From DATHAP01 sp963762865 (GTDB lineage: Bacteria > Actinomycetota > Actinomycetes > JACCUZ01): 64,000 nucleotides of DNA. The stretch lies in the NCBI GenBank assembly GCA_963762865.1, contig CAVXNC010000018.1:115630-179629 (forward strand), given 5' to 3'. The position numbers and the translations under genes were made by a program. The notes beneath the pieces are model-generated. The model made no database searches and was not told the DNA's origin. It saw nothing but the letters and a program-made list of their open reading frames with translations. Shown here piece by piece: positions 54,069 through 63,485 of the stretch; the first letter of the stretch is position 1, and every line of letters starts with the position of its first letter.

Positions 54069-55070
54069 TCAGTCGCCGAGCGTTGCGACCATGACGGCCT
54101 TGATCGTGTGGAGCCGGTTCTCGGCCTGGTCGAAGACGATCGAGTGCTCAGACTCGAAGACGTCGTCGGTGACCTCGAGGCCGTCCATCCCGTACTGCTC
54201 GTAGATCCCTTCGCCTACCTTCGTGTCGCGGTTGTGGAACGCCGGCAGGCAGTGCATGAACTTCACCTTCGGGTTGCCAGTCCGCGCCACCACGTCCTTG
54301 TTCACCTGGTACGGCGTGAGCTGCTTGATCCGCTCGGCCCATGCGCTCTTCTCCTCGCCCATCGAGACCCAGACGTCCGTGTAGAGGAAGTCGACGCCGG
54401 CGACGCCCTCGTCGACGTCATCGGTCAGCGTGAGCCGGGCACCGGTCTCGGCGGCGATCTCGCGGCAGGTCTTCACGAGGTCGTCCTGCGGCCACAGGGC
54501 CTGGGGAGCGCAGAGCCGGACGTCCATGCCGTACTTGCAGCCCCCGACCATGAGCGAGTTGCCCATGTTGTTGCGGGCATCTCCCAAGTAGCAGTAAGAG
54601 ATGTCGCGCAGGTGCTTGTCACTGTGCTCTGTCATCGTGAGGACGTCGGCGAGGATCTGCGTGGGGTGGAACTCGTCGGTGAGCCCGTTCCAGACCGGCA
54701 CGCCGGCGTAGGTGCCGAGCGTCTCGACCGTCTCCTGCGAGAAGCCGCGGTACTCGATCCCGTCGAAGGTCCGCCCGAGCACGCGCGCGGTGTCCTTCAT
54801 CGACTCCTTGTGACCGATCTGCGAGCCACTCGGCTCCAGGTAGGTGATGTGCGCACCTTGGTCCTTCGCCGCAACCTCGAACGCGGTGCGGGTCCGCGTC
54901 GACGTCTTCTCGAAGATCAGCGCGATGTTCTTCCCGGTGAGGCGGGGCAGTTCGTAGCCGGCGTACTTGGCCGCCTTGAGATCGGCGGAAAGCTTCAGCA
55001 GGAACTGCAGCTCTTGGGGCGTGAAGTCGAGCTCCTTGAGGAAGTTTCGGTGACGGAGGTTGAACGACAT
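54069..55070 (-). CDS. arcB: Ornithine carbamoyltransferase, catabolic type
   Basis: A 333-residue enzyme phosphorolysing citrulline to ornithine and carbamoyl phosphate in this operon. Carbamoyl phosphate binding is EKTSTRTRTAFEVA, the ornithine loop region DVWVSMGEE and the Cys in FMHCLPAFHNRD. The N-terminus FNLRHRNFLKELDFTPQELQ is like the long catabolic and enterobacterial enzymes. It lies 16 bases after the P-type ATPase stop. Confidence 0.96.
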   Translation of the reverse strand: MSFNLRHRNFLKELDFTPQELQFLLKLSADLKAAKYAGYELPRLTGKNIALIFEKTSTRTRTAFEVAAKDQGAHITYLEPSGSQIGHKESMKDTARVLGRTFDGIEYRGFSQETVETLGTYAGVPVWNGLTDEFHPTQILADVLTMTEHSDKHLRDISYCYLGDARNNMGNSLMVGGCKYGMDVRLCAPQALWPQDDLVKTCREIAAETGARLTLTDDVDEGVAGVDFLYTDVWVSMGEEKSAWAERIKQLTPYQVNKDVVARTGNPKVKFMHCLPAFHNRDTKVGEGIYEQYGMDGLEVTDDVFESEHSIVFDQAENRLHTIKAVMVATLGD

Positions 55071-55086
55071 CGGGAGGTTCCTTTGC

Positions 55087-57858
55087 TCAGGTAGCGGGGA
55101 CGACGGGAGTCTGCCGGGGGACGATGGCCTCGGGCGCCAACCTGCCGCGGTGCCGGAGAACCAGCTTGATCAGCTCGTCCACGACCACGAGAGATGCGGC
55201 GATGCCGACGCAGGTGCACCACTGGGCGAAGCTGAGCCCCGCGGTGTCGAAGATGCGCTGGAGGAAGTCGAGCGCGGTGACGAGAATGATCGCCAGCACA
55301 GCCAGCGCGTACCGCCTGAGCTGCAGGACTCCGGGCACAGCGGACCGGTCGAAGATCGTGTTCCGCTGGTCGCGGCAGAGGAGTGCCCCAGCCACGTGGA
55401 ACACCGAGAGCGTGGTGAGCAGCATCGTGGCCGCGATCACTGCGCCGTCCTGGTCGTCGCCGATCTGGTAGGCCGCCAGCGACCCGATGGTCATCACCGC
55501 GCCCTGGACGCAGAGCCGGACCCAGTTGTTGCGGGACAGCACCGGCGCGCCCACGGGACGCGGTGGACGCGCCATCAGGCCGCGGGCGGGCTCGTCGAAG
55601 CCGAGCGCGATCGCGAGCGGGATGTCGACGACCATGTTCAGCCACAGGATCTGCAGCGGGTTCAGCGGTGCCCCGTCGGCGATGCCGAAGATGCCGGCCC
55701 CGATGAAGATCGCGATGTACGCGACCAGGGTCGACATCTGGAAGCGGAGGTACTTCAGCAGGTTGTCGTAGAGGGTGCGCCCGTAGGAGACGGCCCCGAC
55801 GATCGTGGCGAAGTTGTCGTCGGTGAGGATCATCACCGCGGCCTCCTTGGAGACCTCGGTTCCTGTGATGCCCATCGCCACGCCGATGTCCGAAGTCTTG
55901 AGCGCGGGCGCGTCGTTCACGCCGTCGCCCGTCATCGCAACGACGTTGCCCTTCCGTTGGAGCAGCTTGACGAGGCGAACCTTGTCCTGGGGTGCCACTC
56001 GGGCGACGACGCCGATGTCGTCGAGCTCGGCAACAAGCTGCTCGTCGCTCATCGCCGCGAACTGAGCACCCGTCAGCGCCCGGCCCTGGATGCCCAGCTC
56101 TCCGGCGATCGCGGCCGCGGTTGTCGCGTGGTCGCCCGTGATCATCCGGACCTGGATCCCGGCGTCATGGCACTCGGCGATCGCGACCCTGGCCTCCGGG
56201 CGGGGCGGGTCCACGATGCCGACCATCGCGAGCAGGGTGAGCTCGTGGACCTGCTCGATGAGGTCGCCGCCCGACCGCAGCACGCCAGGGTCGAGGTCCC
56301 GCTGGGCCACCACCATCACCCGCTCGCCCGCCTCGGCGATCCGGTCGTTGGCGTCGAGGGCGAGGTGCTGGTTCTCGTCGGTGATCGGGAGCAGGGTGCC
56401 GTCCGGGTGCCGGATCGTCGTGGCGCGGGAGATGAGGACGTCCGGGGCGCCCTTGACGTAACAGCGCACGACCGGGCGGCCGTCGTCCCCGGTCATCTCG
56501 TGGAACGTCGCCATGAACTTGTAGTCGGAGTCGAACGGGACCTCGGCGACACGTGGCAGTGCGGCGCGGGTCTCCGCGATGTCCAGGCCACCCTTCGCCC
56601 CCAGCACGATGAGCGCTCCCTCGGTCGGGTCGCCGATCAGGCTCTCCCCGTCGAGCACGGCATCTGCGCACAGCACCATCGGAAGCAGGTAGGGGTCGAG
56701 GTCGTAGGCCTGGCCGCCGACGTGGCTGATCTCGCCCACCGTGCTGTAGCCCTCGCCGGAGACCGTGTAGCGATTCTTGCCCGGGATGACCAGCTCACGC
56801 GCGGTCATCTTGTTGAGCGTGAGGGTGCCGGTCTTGTCCGAGCAGATCGCTGACGTCGAGCCCAGCGTCTCCACGGCGGGTAGTCGCTTGACGATGGCAC
56901 CGCGGCGGGCGATCTCGCGGGTTCCCATCGAGAGCAGCGCGGTGACCACGGCCGGCAGGCCGGTCGGGATCGCCGCCACAGCCAGAGCGACCCCGGTGAT
57001 GAACAGCGTGTCGAACGACTCGCCGCGCGCCAGGCCCAGCAGCACGACCAGGACGAGCGCCACGGCGGCGATGGACGCGATGATCTTCGAGAGGGCGTCC
57101 AGCTGCTTCTGCAGGGGGGTCTTGCCGGTCTCGGTGTTGGCGAGCATGTCGGCGATGTGGCCGATCTCGGTATCCATGCCGGTGGCCGTGACGATCAGCT
57201 CGCCGCGGCCGCGAGTGACCGACGTGTTCATGTACACCATGCAGGTCCGGTCGCCGAGGGGAATGTCCTGTCCCATCACGGGCTCAATGGACTTGCCGAC
57301 CGGCAGGCTCTCGCCGGTGAGCGCGGCCTCCTCGATCTCCAGGGTCGCGGCCAGACTCACCCGCCCGTCCGCGGGTATGCGGTTCCCGGCCTCGACGAGG
57401 ACGACGTCCCCGGGGACCAGCTCCTCGGCGTCGATCTCGATCGCCTGGCCGTCCCGGCGCACGCGGGCGATCGTCTTCATCATCTGGGCGAGAGCCTTGA
57501 CGCTCTCCTCGGCCTTGGACTCCTGACGAAGGCCGATCACGGCGTTGAAGACCGTCAGCCCGGCCAGTACGACGGTCGTGCCGGTCTCTCCGGTCACGAC
57601 CTGGTTGACGGCGGCCGCCGCCAGGAGAATGACCTGCATGAAGTCCTCGTACTGACGGAGGAAGGCCCGCCAGCCAGGCTCCTTCTTTCCGGCGGTCAGC
57701 CGGTTCGGACCGTGTGACGCCAGCCGAGCGCGTGCCTCCTCGGCGGAGAGCCCGGAAGCTGGATCGACCCCGAGCCCGCTGGCGACCTGGTCAACCTCGG
57801 CGGCGACGGGATCGGGCACGCTGCGGTCCGCGGCCGGCGCGAGGTCCCGGCTTGTCAT
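55087..57858 (-). CDS. P-type cation ATPase with atypical ion site, first gene of the ADI operon
   Basis: A 923-residue P2-type ATPase. Phospho-Asp341 is in DKTGTLTLNK, the A-domain loop is TGES, and the hinge is MITGDHATT with MTGDGVNDAPAL. Relative to Ca2+ pumps, helix 4 reads AIPTGLPAVV (Thr299 where Glu is usual), helix 5 has MSTLVAY in place of SSNVGEV, and helix 6 is LNMVVD (Asn and Asp kept, Thr lost). The N-terminal cation-ATPase domain lacks Cys metal sites. The transported ion is therefore unclear. ATG 57858 has GGAGG; the 277-base region upstream holds a DosR-like half-site. Confidence 0.93.
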   Translation of the reverse strand: MTSRDLAPAADRSVPDPVAAEVDQVASGLGVDPASGLSAEEARARLASHGPNRLTAGKKEPGWRAFLRQYEDFMQVILLAAAAVNQVVTGETGTTVVLAGLTVFNAVIGLRQESKAEESVKALAQMMKTIARVRRDGQAIEIDAEELVPGDVVLVEAGNRIPADGRVSLAATLEIEEAALTGESLPVGKSIEPVMGQDIPLGDRTCMVYMNTSVTRGRGELIVTATGMDTEIGHIADMLANTETGKTPLQKQLDALSKIIASIAAVALVLVVLLGLARGESFDTLFITGVALAVAAIPTGLPAVVTALLSMGTREIARRGAIVKRLPAVETLGSTSAICSDKTGTLTLNKMTARELVIPGKNRYTVSGEGYSTVGEISHVGGQAYDLDPYLLPMVLCADAVLDGESLIGDPTEGALIVLGAKGGLDIAETRAALPRVAEVPFDSDYKFMATFHEMTGDDGRPVVRCYVKGAPDVLISRATTIRHPDGTLLPITDENQHLALDANDRIAEAGERVMVVAQRDLDPGVLRSGGDLIEQVHELTLLAMVGIVDPPRPEARVAIAECHDAGIQVRMITGDHATTAAAIAGELGIQGRALTGAQFAAMSDEQLVAELDDIGVVARVAPQDKVRLVKLLQRKGNVVAMTGDGVNDAPALKTSDIGVAMGITGTEVSKEAAVMILTDDNFATIVGAVSYGRTLYDNLLKYLRFQMSTLVAYIAIFIGAGIFGIADGAPLNPLQILWLNMVVDIPLAIALGFDEPARGLMARPPRPVGAPVLSRNNWVRLCVQGAVMTIGSLAAYQIGDDQDGAVIAATMLLTTLSVFHVAGALLCRDQRNTIFDRSAVPGVLQLRRYALAVLAIILVTALDFLQRIFDTAGLSFAQWCTCVGIAASLVVVDELIKLVLRHRGRLAPEAIVPRQTPVVPAT

Positions 57859-57896
57859 CGAACGCCTCCACGAGTCGGCGGGTCTGCAGTCTGATC

Positions 57897-57916
57897 TTGG
57901 GACTAGGCCACCGACG
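57897..57916 (-). promoter_or_regulatory. DosR/DevR-like half-site upstream of the ADI operon
   Basis: On the minus strand the sequence reads TCGGTGGCCTAGTCCCAA, which contains an exact TAGTCCC half of the DosR box with a weaker TCGG left half. It lies 39-58 bases before the ATPase start. About 12 of 20 positions fit the consensus, so this is suggestive only. Confidence 0.3.
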
Positions 57917-58070
57917 CTGGCACCACGCGGCGACCGGCGCCTCATCTCCTTCGGATGAGCTACGCGGATCGGCCGCATGCCTCAGGGCCCACCCCCTCGA
58001 GGGTGTCGCCTTCGCCGCGTCGGTCTGGACGCCGACTCGCCCCGAACCCGGATCGCCACAAACGGGCAGA

Positions 58071-58115
58071 CGTAGACGGAGGGCCGGGCGCCAGCCGCCC
58101 GTCCTTCCGTCTACG
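58071..58115. terminator. Strong hairpin after the M28 peptidase gene
   Basis: Two 20-base arms (58071-58090 and 58096-58115) pair with two mismatches around a 5-base loop. It stands 21 bases beyond the stop of the aminopeptidase gene. No T-run follows, as is common in actinobacterial terminators. Confidence 0.75.
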
Positions 58116-58135
58116 TCGGTCTTGCGAGCTGCCTG

Positions 58136-59774
58136 CTACTGCTTCGCGTGCCCGTGGATGTCACGGTTGCCCTTGCCGGCGGCCGTTGCCGAGGCCTGGG
58201 CGCTGGGGCCGGGGTCCCCGTTGACCGTGGATGTGTCGTAGGCGAACGTGAGTACCGCGGTGGCAACCGCGTCGGCGTTCACGTCGAACGCATAGGTGTT
58301 CAGGTTGCCGTACAGGTCGTATCCCGTCGCCGCGAGTTCGTCGTGCACACCCTCCGGAGCGTTGTCCTGCTCCGGGGTGAGGCTGTCGCACGGGTCGTGG
58401 TAGCAGACGTCCATCTGCTCCCCGGCCAGCCCGCCCCAAAGCGCCACATCGGCGGCAGTCTTGATGGTCTCCGCGCCTGTGAACAAGCCGCCGGCGGGGA
58501 TGCCGACCGCGATGAACGGTCCGTAGTCGGAGCGGCCGGTGAAGTCCGAGGCCTTCGTCGCCTCGTCGCGGGCAGCGAAGAAGTCCTGGAAGACGTCCTC
58601 GATCGCGGCCGACCCGGCGGGGCCGGGCCCCGAGCCCTCCTGCGCGGAGTCGTCTCCGTCATACACGCCGAACGTGTAGTTGGGCGAGGCGATCATGTCG
58701 AAGTTCAGGTACAGCGCGATGTCGTTGCGCTGGGCCGGCGTGAGGCTGTTGACGTAGAAGTTCGAGCCCTGCAGCCCGGCCTCCTCGGCGCCCCACCAGG
58801 CAAACCGGACCGCGTTCGGGGTCTCCCGGCCGGCCATCTTGCGGGCGATCTCGAGAAGGGCCGCGGAGCCGGACCCGTTGTCGTTGATGCCCGTCGTGTC
58901 GGGCTCGGAGTCCAGGTGGGCACCGGCCATCACGACGTTGTCGGTGCGTCCGGTCGGCGTCTGCGCGAACACGTTGGACGTGGACCTGATCGTGGAGATG
59001 GTGTCGGCCTGGATCCGCAGCGCGAGCCCGGCAGTGTTGGCGAACGCCTCGCCCTGGAAGTAGGACACGGACACGGCGGGGATGCCGACCGGCCCGCTGA
59101 GGGTGCCGGCGAACAGCTCGTACCGGTCGGCGTTGGCGACCGGGTCGCCGTTGCCCTGGTTCATCACGACCGCCCCGATCGCTCCAGCGGCTTCGGCGTT
59201 GGCGACCTTGACGCCGAACCCGCAGGTGCCGCGCTGCACGAGCGCGATCTTGCCGGTCACCGTGCTCGCGCCGGACGCGTCCTGGAAGTCTGCGGCCTCG
59301 CAGCCGGACGTGGAGGCGCGCGGGGGTGTGAGGTTGAGGTCGACGTTGACGACCGGTGCCGTGACGTCGCCGGCGCCGGAGAAGTCCATCAGGTCGTAGT
59401 CCTCGCCGTCGACGTACGTCGTCGGCGTCGGGCGCGGTCTGCTGGAAGGCGGAGCCGAACTCCTCGAAGAACGGGAAGTCGAAGGGCTGCACGGTCACCT
59501 GGTAGCCGGCGCCGCGCATCTTGTCCGCGACGTACTCGGCGCTTGCGTCGTAACCGGGCAGCCCGGACGCGCGGTTGTCACCGTTGGCGTCGGCGATGGC
59601 CTGCAGCCGGTCGGAGTGCTTGAGCAGGCCCTTTAACGTGACCGTCTTGGTGACGGTGGCTATCGCGTTGTCGACCGGCGCGGCCGCGGCCGGGGTGGCG
59701 ACCGCGACCGACGCCACGAGCGAAGACGCCGCGAGCACGGTCAGTGCTCCGCGACGGCGGGTCAGGAATGTCAC
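58136..59774 (-). pseudogene. Secreted M28-family aminopeptidase with PA domain, frameshifted
   Basis: GTG 59774 (GGAGG site) starts a signal peptide (TVLAASSLVASVAVATPAAA). The PA domain and M28 catalytic domain continue in a second frame from near 59418, where one extra base disrupts the coding (natural reading ADTYVDGEDYDLMDF). Zinc and catalytic residues are intact: AGAHLDSEPDTTGINDNGSG, WWGAEEAGLQG, LNFDMIAS and CYHDPCDS. About 545 residues if repaired. It would cleave N-terminal residues from extracellular peptides, as Streptomyces griseus aminopeptidase does. Confidence 0.85.
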
Positions 59775-59927
59775 AACGACCTCCGTGAGAAGGCCGGGCA
59801 TCAGGGCCCCGTGCGCCCGGAACGGTTGTGACAAAACCTAGCGTCGGCGGTCAAAGATCGGTAGACCCGCACAAATGGGACTCCGCGGTCAGATGAGCCT
59901 CAGGCCGGCGTCCGCGGCGCAGGACCG

Positions 59928-59952
59928 ACTGAGACTGGAACCGAGACCAAGG
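59928..59952. repeat. Imperfect direct repeat, left copy, beside tRNA remnant
   Basis: A 25-base unit beginning ACTGAGACTGGAACC matches 60153-60177 at 21 of 25 positions, all differences being transitions. It lies 60 bases left of the tRNA remnant and could be an integrase arm site. Confidence 0.6.
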
Positions 59953-59972
59953 TCGTCGGCGCCGAGCGCACA

Positions 59973-60006
59973 AGGCCTCCGACCCGGAAAGCCAGGTCAG
60001 AGGCCT
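59973..60006. terminator. Hairpin next to the tRNA-Thr remnant
   Basis: Arms AGGCCTCCGACCCGG and CCAGGTCAGAGGCCT pair at 13 of 15 positions around AAAG. On the minus strand it lies five bases beyond the tRNA 3' end, as a tRNA terminator would. Confidence 0.6.
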
Positions 60007-60011
60007 CGACG

Positions 60012-60056
<45 letters not shown>

Positions 60057-60152
60057 GTGGAGGACCGTAGGTCCGGACTGGACCAGTGACGTACGTTTCT
60101 GCAGGTCAGCGAGTTTCTTGGGCAGCTAGCGAACCGGCCCGAACGAAGGCGA

Positions 60153-60177
60153 ACTGAGACTAGAACTGAGACTAAAG
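60153..60177. repeat. Imperfect direct repeat, right copy, beside tRNA remnant
   Basis: Partner of 59928-59952, here itself containing two tandem 12-base units (GAACTGAGACTA, 60151-60162 and 60163-60174). The rest of 60057-60313 holds no gene I can support. Confidence 0.6.
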
Positions 60178-60313
60178 ATCATCATCTTGCTCAGTACGTC
60201 GTCGGCGGCCGCGGCGACCAGCCCGACTTGTCGGACGTTGCTATTAGCGCGGCGCCGAGGGGCGTCACCTCCGCGACGGGAGCGACCGTCACCTCGGTCG
60301 CCTTTGGTCGGGT

Positions 60314-60938
60314 TCAGCCGGCCGAGGTCGCGTCGGCCGGGCTGCGGCCGCGAACCGTCACCGTGCCGGCGGGCCGGTAGTCGGACACCGCGCCGGCCCG
60401 GTCGAGGTCGACCTGGCAGCAGCCGGTGAGCAGGTCCCGCAGCTGCCGGCGGGCCCGCTGCACCCGTGACTTCATCCCGGACACGGAGATGCCGAGCTGG
60501 TCGGCGGCCTGCTGATGGGTCTGCCCGTCCAGGTCGACCCGGGTCAGGGCGTCCCGGGCGGTCGGCGGCAGGTCGTTCAGCAGTGGCTGCAGGCAGCGGG
60601 CGAGCTCGCGGGTCGCCGCGTTCGGCAGGTCACCGGACGTGTCCGGGTCCGGCCAGCCGTCCAGCACCGCGACCGGGGCGTGGACGCGGCGGGTCCGGTA
60701 GTGGTCGATGACGGCGTTGCGCGCCGACCGGTACAGCCACGCGGTCGGGTCGTCCACGCGGTCCAGCGCCCCGGAGGCGATGCTGCGCACCACGACGTCC
60801 TGGGTGATGTCGGCCGCCAGCTCCGGGTCCCCGACGCGGGACGCGACGAAGGAGCGCAGCCGGTCGAGGACCTCGGCCCAGTGCGCGTCGCGGCGCTCCA
60901 GCGGTGCTGCTGCTGGTGGTGACCTGCGACTGGCTCAT
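60314..60938 (-). pseudogene. SigZ-family RNA polymerase sigma factor, frameshifted near its start
   Basis: ATG 60938 has a GGAGGA site and opens MSQSQVTTSSSTA; the conserved part (APLERRDAHWAEVLDRLRSF, then VGDPELAADITQDVV) continues in another frame, so one base is extra near 60900. Region 2 ends with PTAWLYRSARNAVIDHYR, region 4 shows LPPTARDALTRVDLDGQTHQ and the HTH QAADQLGISVSGMKSRVQRA. The C-terminus has CCQVDLDRAG, a paired Cys seen in SigZ-type factors. It is divergent from cadI, so it may control that operon. Confidence 0.78.
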
Positions 60939-61097
60939 CGGCATCCTCCGGGCCCTCCCACCCTAGAAGACGAACCCGGTGCCCGGGGGACGCAAATCCG
61001 GGCTCGTGCCAGGCGGCCGCGGTGCGTCCCTGCCGCGGGTCGTTCGTCATCAAGGTCGACCCCCGCAGCACGCGGAGCAGACCTCCAGGAGCCACCG

Positions 61098-61578
61098 ATG
61101 ACCAGCCGCGTCCAGCTCGCCCTCAACGTCACCGACCTGGAGGCTGCGACCCGCCGGTACAGCGACCTGTTCGGCGTCGAACCGGCCAAGACCCGACCCG
61201 GGTACGTCAACTTCGCCATCGACGACCCGCCGCTCAAGCTGGTCCTGTTCGAGAACCCCGGGGCAGCCACGCCGCTGAACCACCTCGGCGTCGAGCTCGC
61301 CTCCACCGACGACGTCCTCGCGGCCGGTGACCGGTTCGCCGCCAGCGGGCTGCCGCACACCGTCGCGCGCGACGACCGCTGCTGCCACGCCGTGCAGGAC
61401 AAGGTGTGGGTCGACGTGCCCGACGTCCCGCTCGGCGCCTGGGAGTTCTACACCGTCCTCGCCGACGACGACCGCCGCGAGCGAGGTCGACGACAGCACC
61501 GACAGCGCGTGCTGCGCCGGCGACTCGGCCGCCGGCGTCCCGTGCTGCGGCGCGCCGTCGGCCGCCGGGGACGCGTGA
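61098..61578 (+). pseudogene. cadI: CadI-like VOC metalloid/cadmium-response protein, frameshifted
   Basis: ATG with an AGGAG site opens TSRVQLALNVTDLEAATRRY, then GYVNFAIDDPPLKLVLFENP, LNHLGVELAS and DDRCCHAVQDKVWVDVPD with WEFYTVLADDD. This is the CadI/ArsI group of VOC proteins; the vicinal Cys pair is conserved. As in mycobacterial CadI, the ArsI first His is Gln. One extra base near 61475 shifts the tail; repaired, it ends in a Cys-rich stretch (SACCAGDSAAGVPCCGAP). The final TGA overlaps the ATG of the ABC ATPase gene. Confidence 0.8.
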
Positions 61579-62549
61579 TGGCGGCCGACGACGCGGTCGC
61601 TCGTCGAGGGCCTGCGGGTCACCTACGGGCGGACCCGGGCCCTCGACGACGTCAGCCTGACGGTGGCGCCCGGACAGATCCTCGGAGTGCTCGGCCACAA
61701 CGGAGCCGGCAAGACCACCTTGGTGCGGGTGCTGACCACCCAGGTCCGCCCCGACGCCGGCCGGGTCCTCGTCGACAACATCGACGTCATCGCCCACCCC
61801 GCCCGGGTGCGACCCCGCATCGGGGTCACCGGGCAGTACGCCGGGCTCGACGACTTCCTCACCACCGTCGAGAACCTCGAGCTGGTCGGGCGCCTCGCCG
61901 GCCTGCGCGGCGCCGCCCGCAGCCGGGCCCGCGACCTCGTCGACCGGTTCGACCTGCATGAGGCCGCGGCGCCGACGGGTCGGCGAGCTCTCCGGCGGGA
62001 CCCGCCGCCGCGTCGACCTGGCCGCCAGCCTGGTCGCCGCCCCGCGCGTGCTGTTCCTCGACGAGCCGACGACCGGGCTCGACCCGACCGCCCGCCAGGC
62101 CGTGTGGGAGGTGGTCCGCGACCTGACCGCCGCCGGCACCACCGTCGTCCTCACCACCCAGTACCTCGAGGAGGCCGACCGGCTCGCCGACCACGTCGTC
62201 GTCCTGGACCACGGCCGCATCGCCGCCCACGGCACACCTGCCGAGCTGAAGCGGCTCGTCGGCGGCAAGGTGCTGCGCGCCACCGTCCCCAGCACGCCGC
62301 GTCGCCGCCCTCGGCCACGACCCGGACGCCAGCACCCCGGCGGGGCTGGGACGCACCACCGTCTCGTTCACGCTGCCCGACGACACCGCCGCGGCGGACC
62401 TGCTCGCCGAGCTCACCGACCTCGCCGGGGACGCCGGCGGCCTCACCGACCTCGAGGTCGCCGCGCCCAGCCTCGACGACGTCTTCTTCCACCTCGCGAC
62501 CAGCGGCTTGTCGGCCGCGGCGACAGCACCGGCAGGAGCCCCCGCATGA
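61578..62549 (+). pseudogene. DrrA-like ABC transporter ATPase, frameshifted
   Basis: The intact product would have about 320 residues. Walker A LGHNGAGKTTL, ABC signature ELSGGTRRRVDLAASL and Walker B VLFLDEPTTGLDP are present, with the DrrA-type tail SLDDVFFHLATSG. Three single extra bases break it, near 61600, 61978 and 62300. It follows cadI with overlap and precedes the permease with ATGA overlap. Confidence 0.82.
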
Positions 62550-63355
62550 GCAGCGCCATGACAGTCGCCAGCGCGCCGACCGGTGCGCCGCTCGCCCTGG
62601 ACCAGCTCGCCGTGCTGGTGCGGCGCAGCCTGCGCACCAGCGCGCGCGTCCCGCAGCTGCTGATGTTCTCGCTGACGATGCCGATGGCGATGCTGGTGCT
62701 GTTCAGCCAGGTGTTCCGCAGCGTCGCCGACAGCCCCGGCTTCCCCGCCGGCGTCAGCTACATCGACTTCCTCACCCCGGCGATGCTCGCGGTGTCCACC
62801 GTGATGGCCGGCACCAACGCCGGAGTCGCCGCGGCCATCGACCACGTCAACGGCCTGCACGACCGGTTCGCCACGCTGCCGATGTCGGCCCGGCTGCCGG
62901 CCGTGGCCCGGACGCTGAACGAGGCGCTGTTCACCATGGCTCGCGGCGCACTGCTCATCGCCGCCGCGACCGCGCTCGGGTTCCGCTTCCACGGCGACGC
63001 CCTGGACGCGGCGGCCGGGCTGCTCGTCGTGATCAGCCCTGGCGGCCGCGATGAGCGCCCTGTTCGGCCGCATCGGCGACCAGCTCCGACGCCCGGACGT
63101 CGTCCAGTTCGCCGGGATGATGATCATGATGCCGCTCATGTTCATCTCGGCGCGCGTTCGCGCCGCTGGACACGATGCCGGACTGGATGGCGCACCCTGG
63201 CCGCCGCCAACCCGGTGTCCTACGCCATCGACGCGCTCCGCGGCAGCGTCCTGGGGACCGCCACCCTCGGCGACACGGTCGCAGCCGTCGCCGCCGCGGC
63301 CGGACTGTGGGCGCTGGCCACGTTGTGGCCGCGCAGCCTGCGCCGCAGCCGCTAG
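62546..63355 (+). pseudogene. DrrB-like ABC-2 permease, frameshifted
   Basis: Starts MSSAMTVASAPTGAPLALDQ and continues with ABC-2 helices (LLMFSLTMPMAMLVLFSQVF, LTPAMLAVSTVMAGTNAGVA). The end ANPVSYAIDALRGSVLG and the middle DVVQFAGMMIMMPLMFISA lie in other frames, with extra bases near 63038, 63152 and 63190. If repaired about 268 residues. With the ATPase it would export a drug or lipid-like compound. Confidence 0.82.
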
Positions 63356-63485
63356 GCCGCCGTCCGCGGGCGCAATCAGCGGCCTGGCGCTGGTGGACCA
63401 CCGCTGTGCGACCATCAACCGCTGCCGGCCGTCCTCCGCGCTCACGCGTGCCGCCGCGTCGCGCGCGTCGTGCCATGGTGACCGG

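Noticed and set aside
52617..55094. An 825-residue plus-strand frame
   Set aside because: It is antisense to arcA, arcC and arcB, all unambiguous; high GC keeps such frames open.
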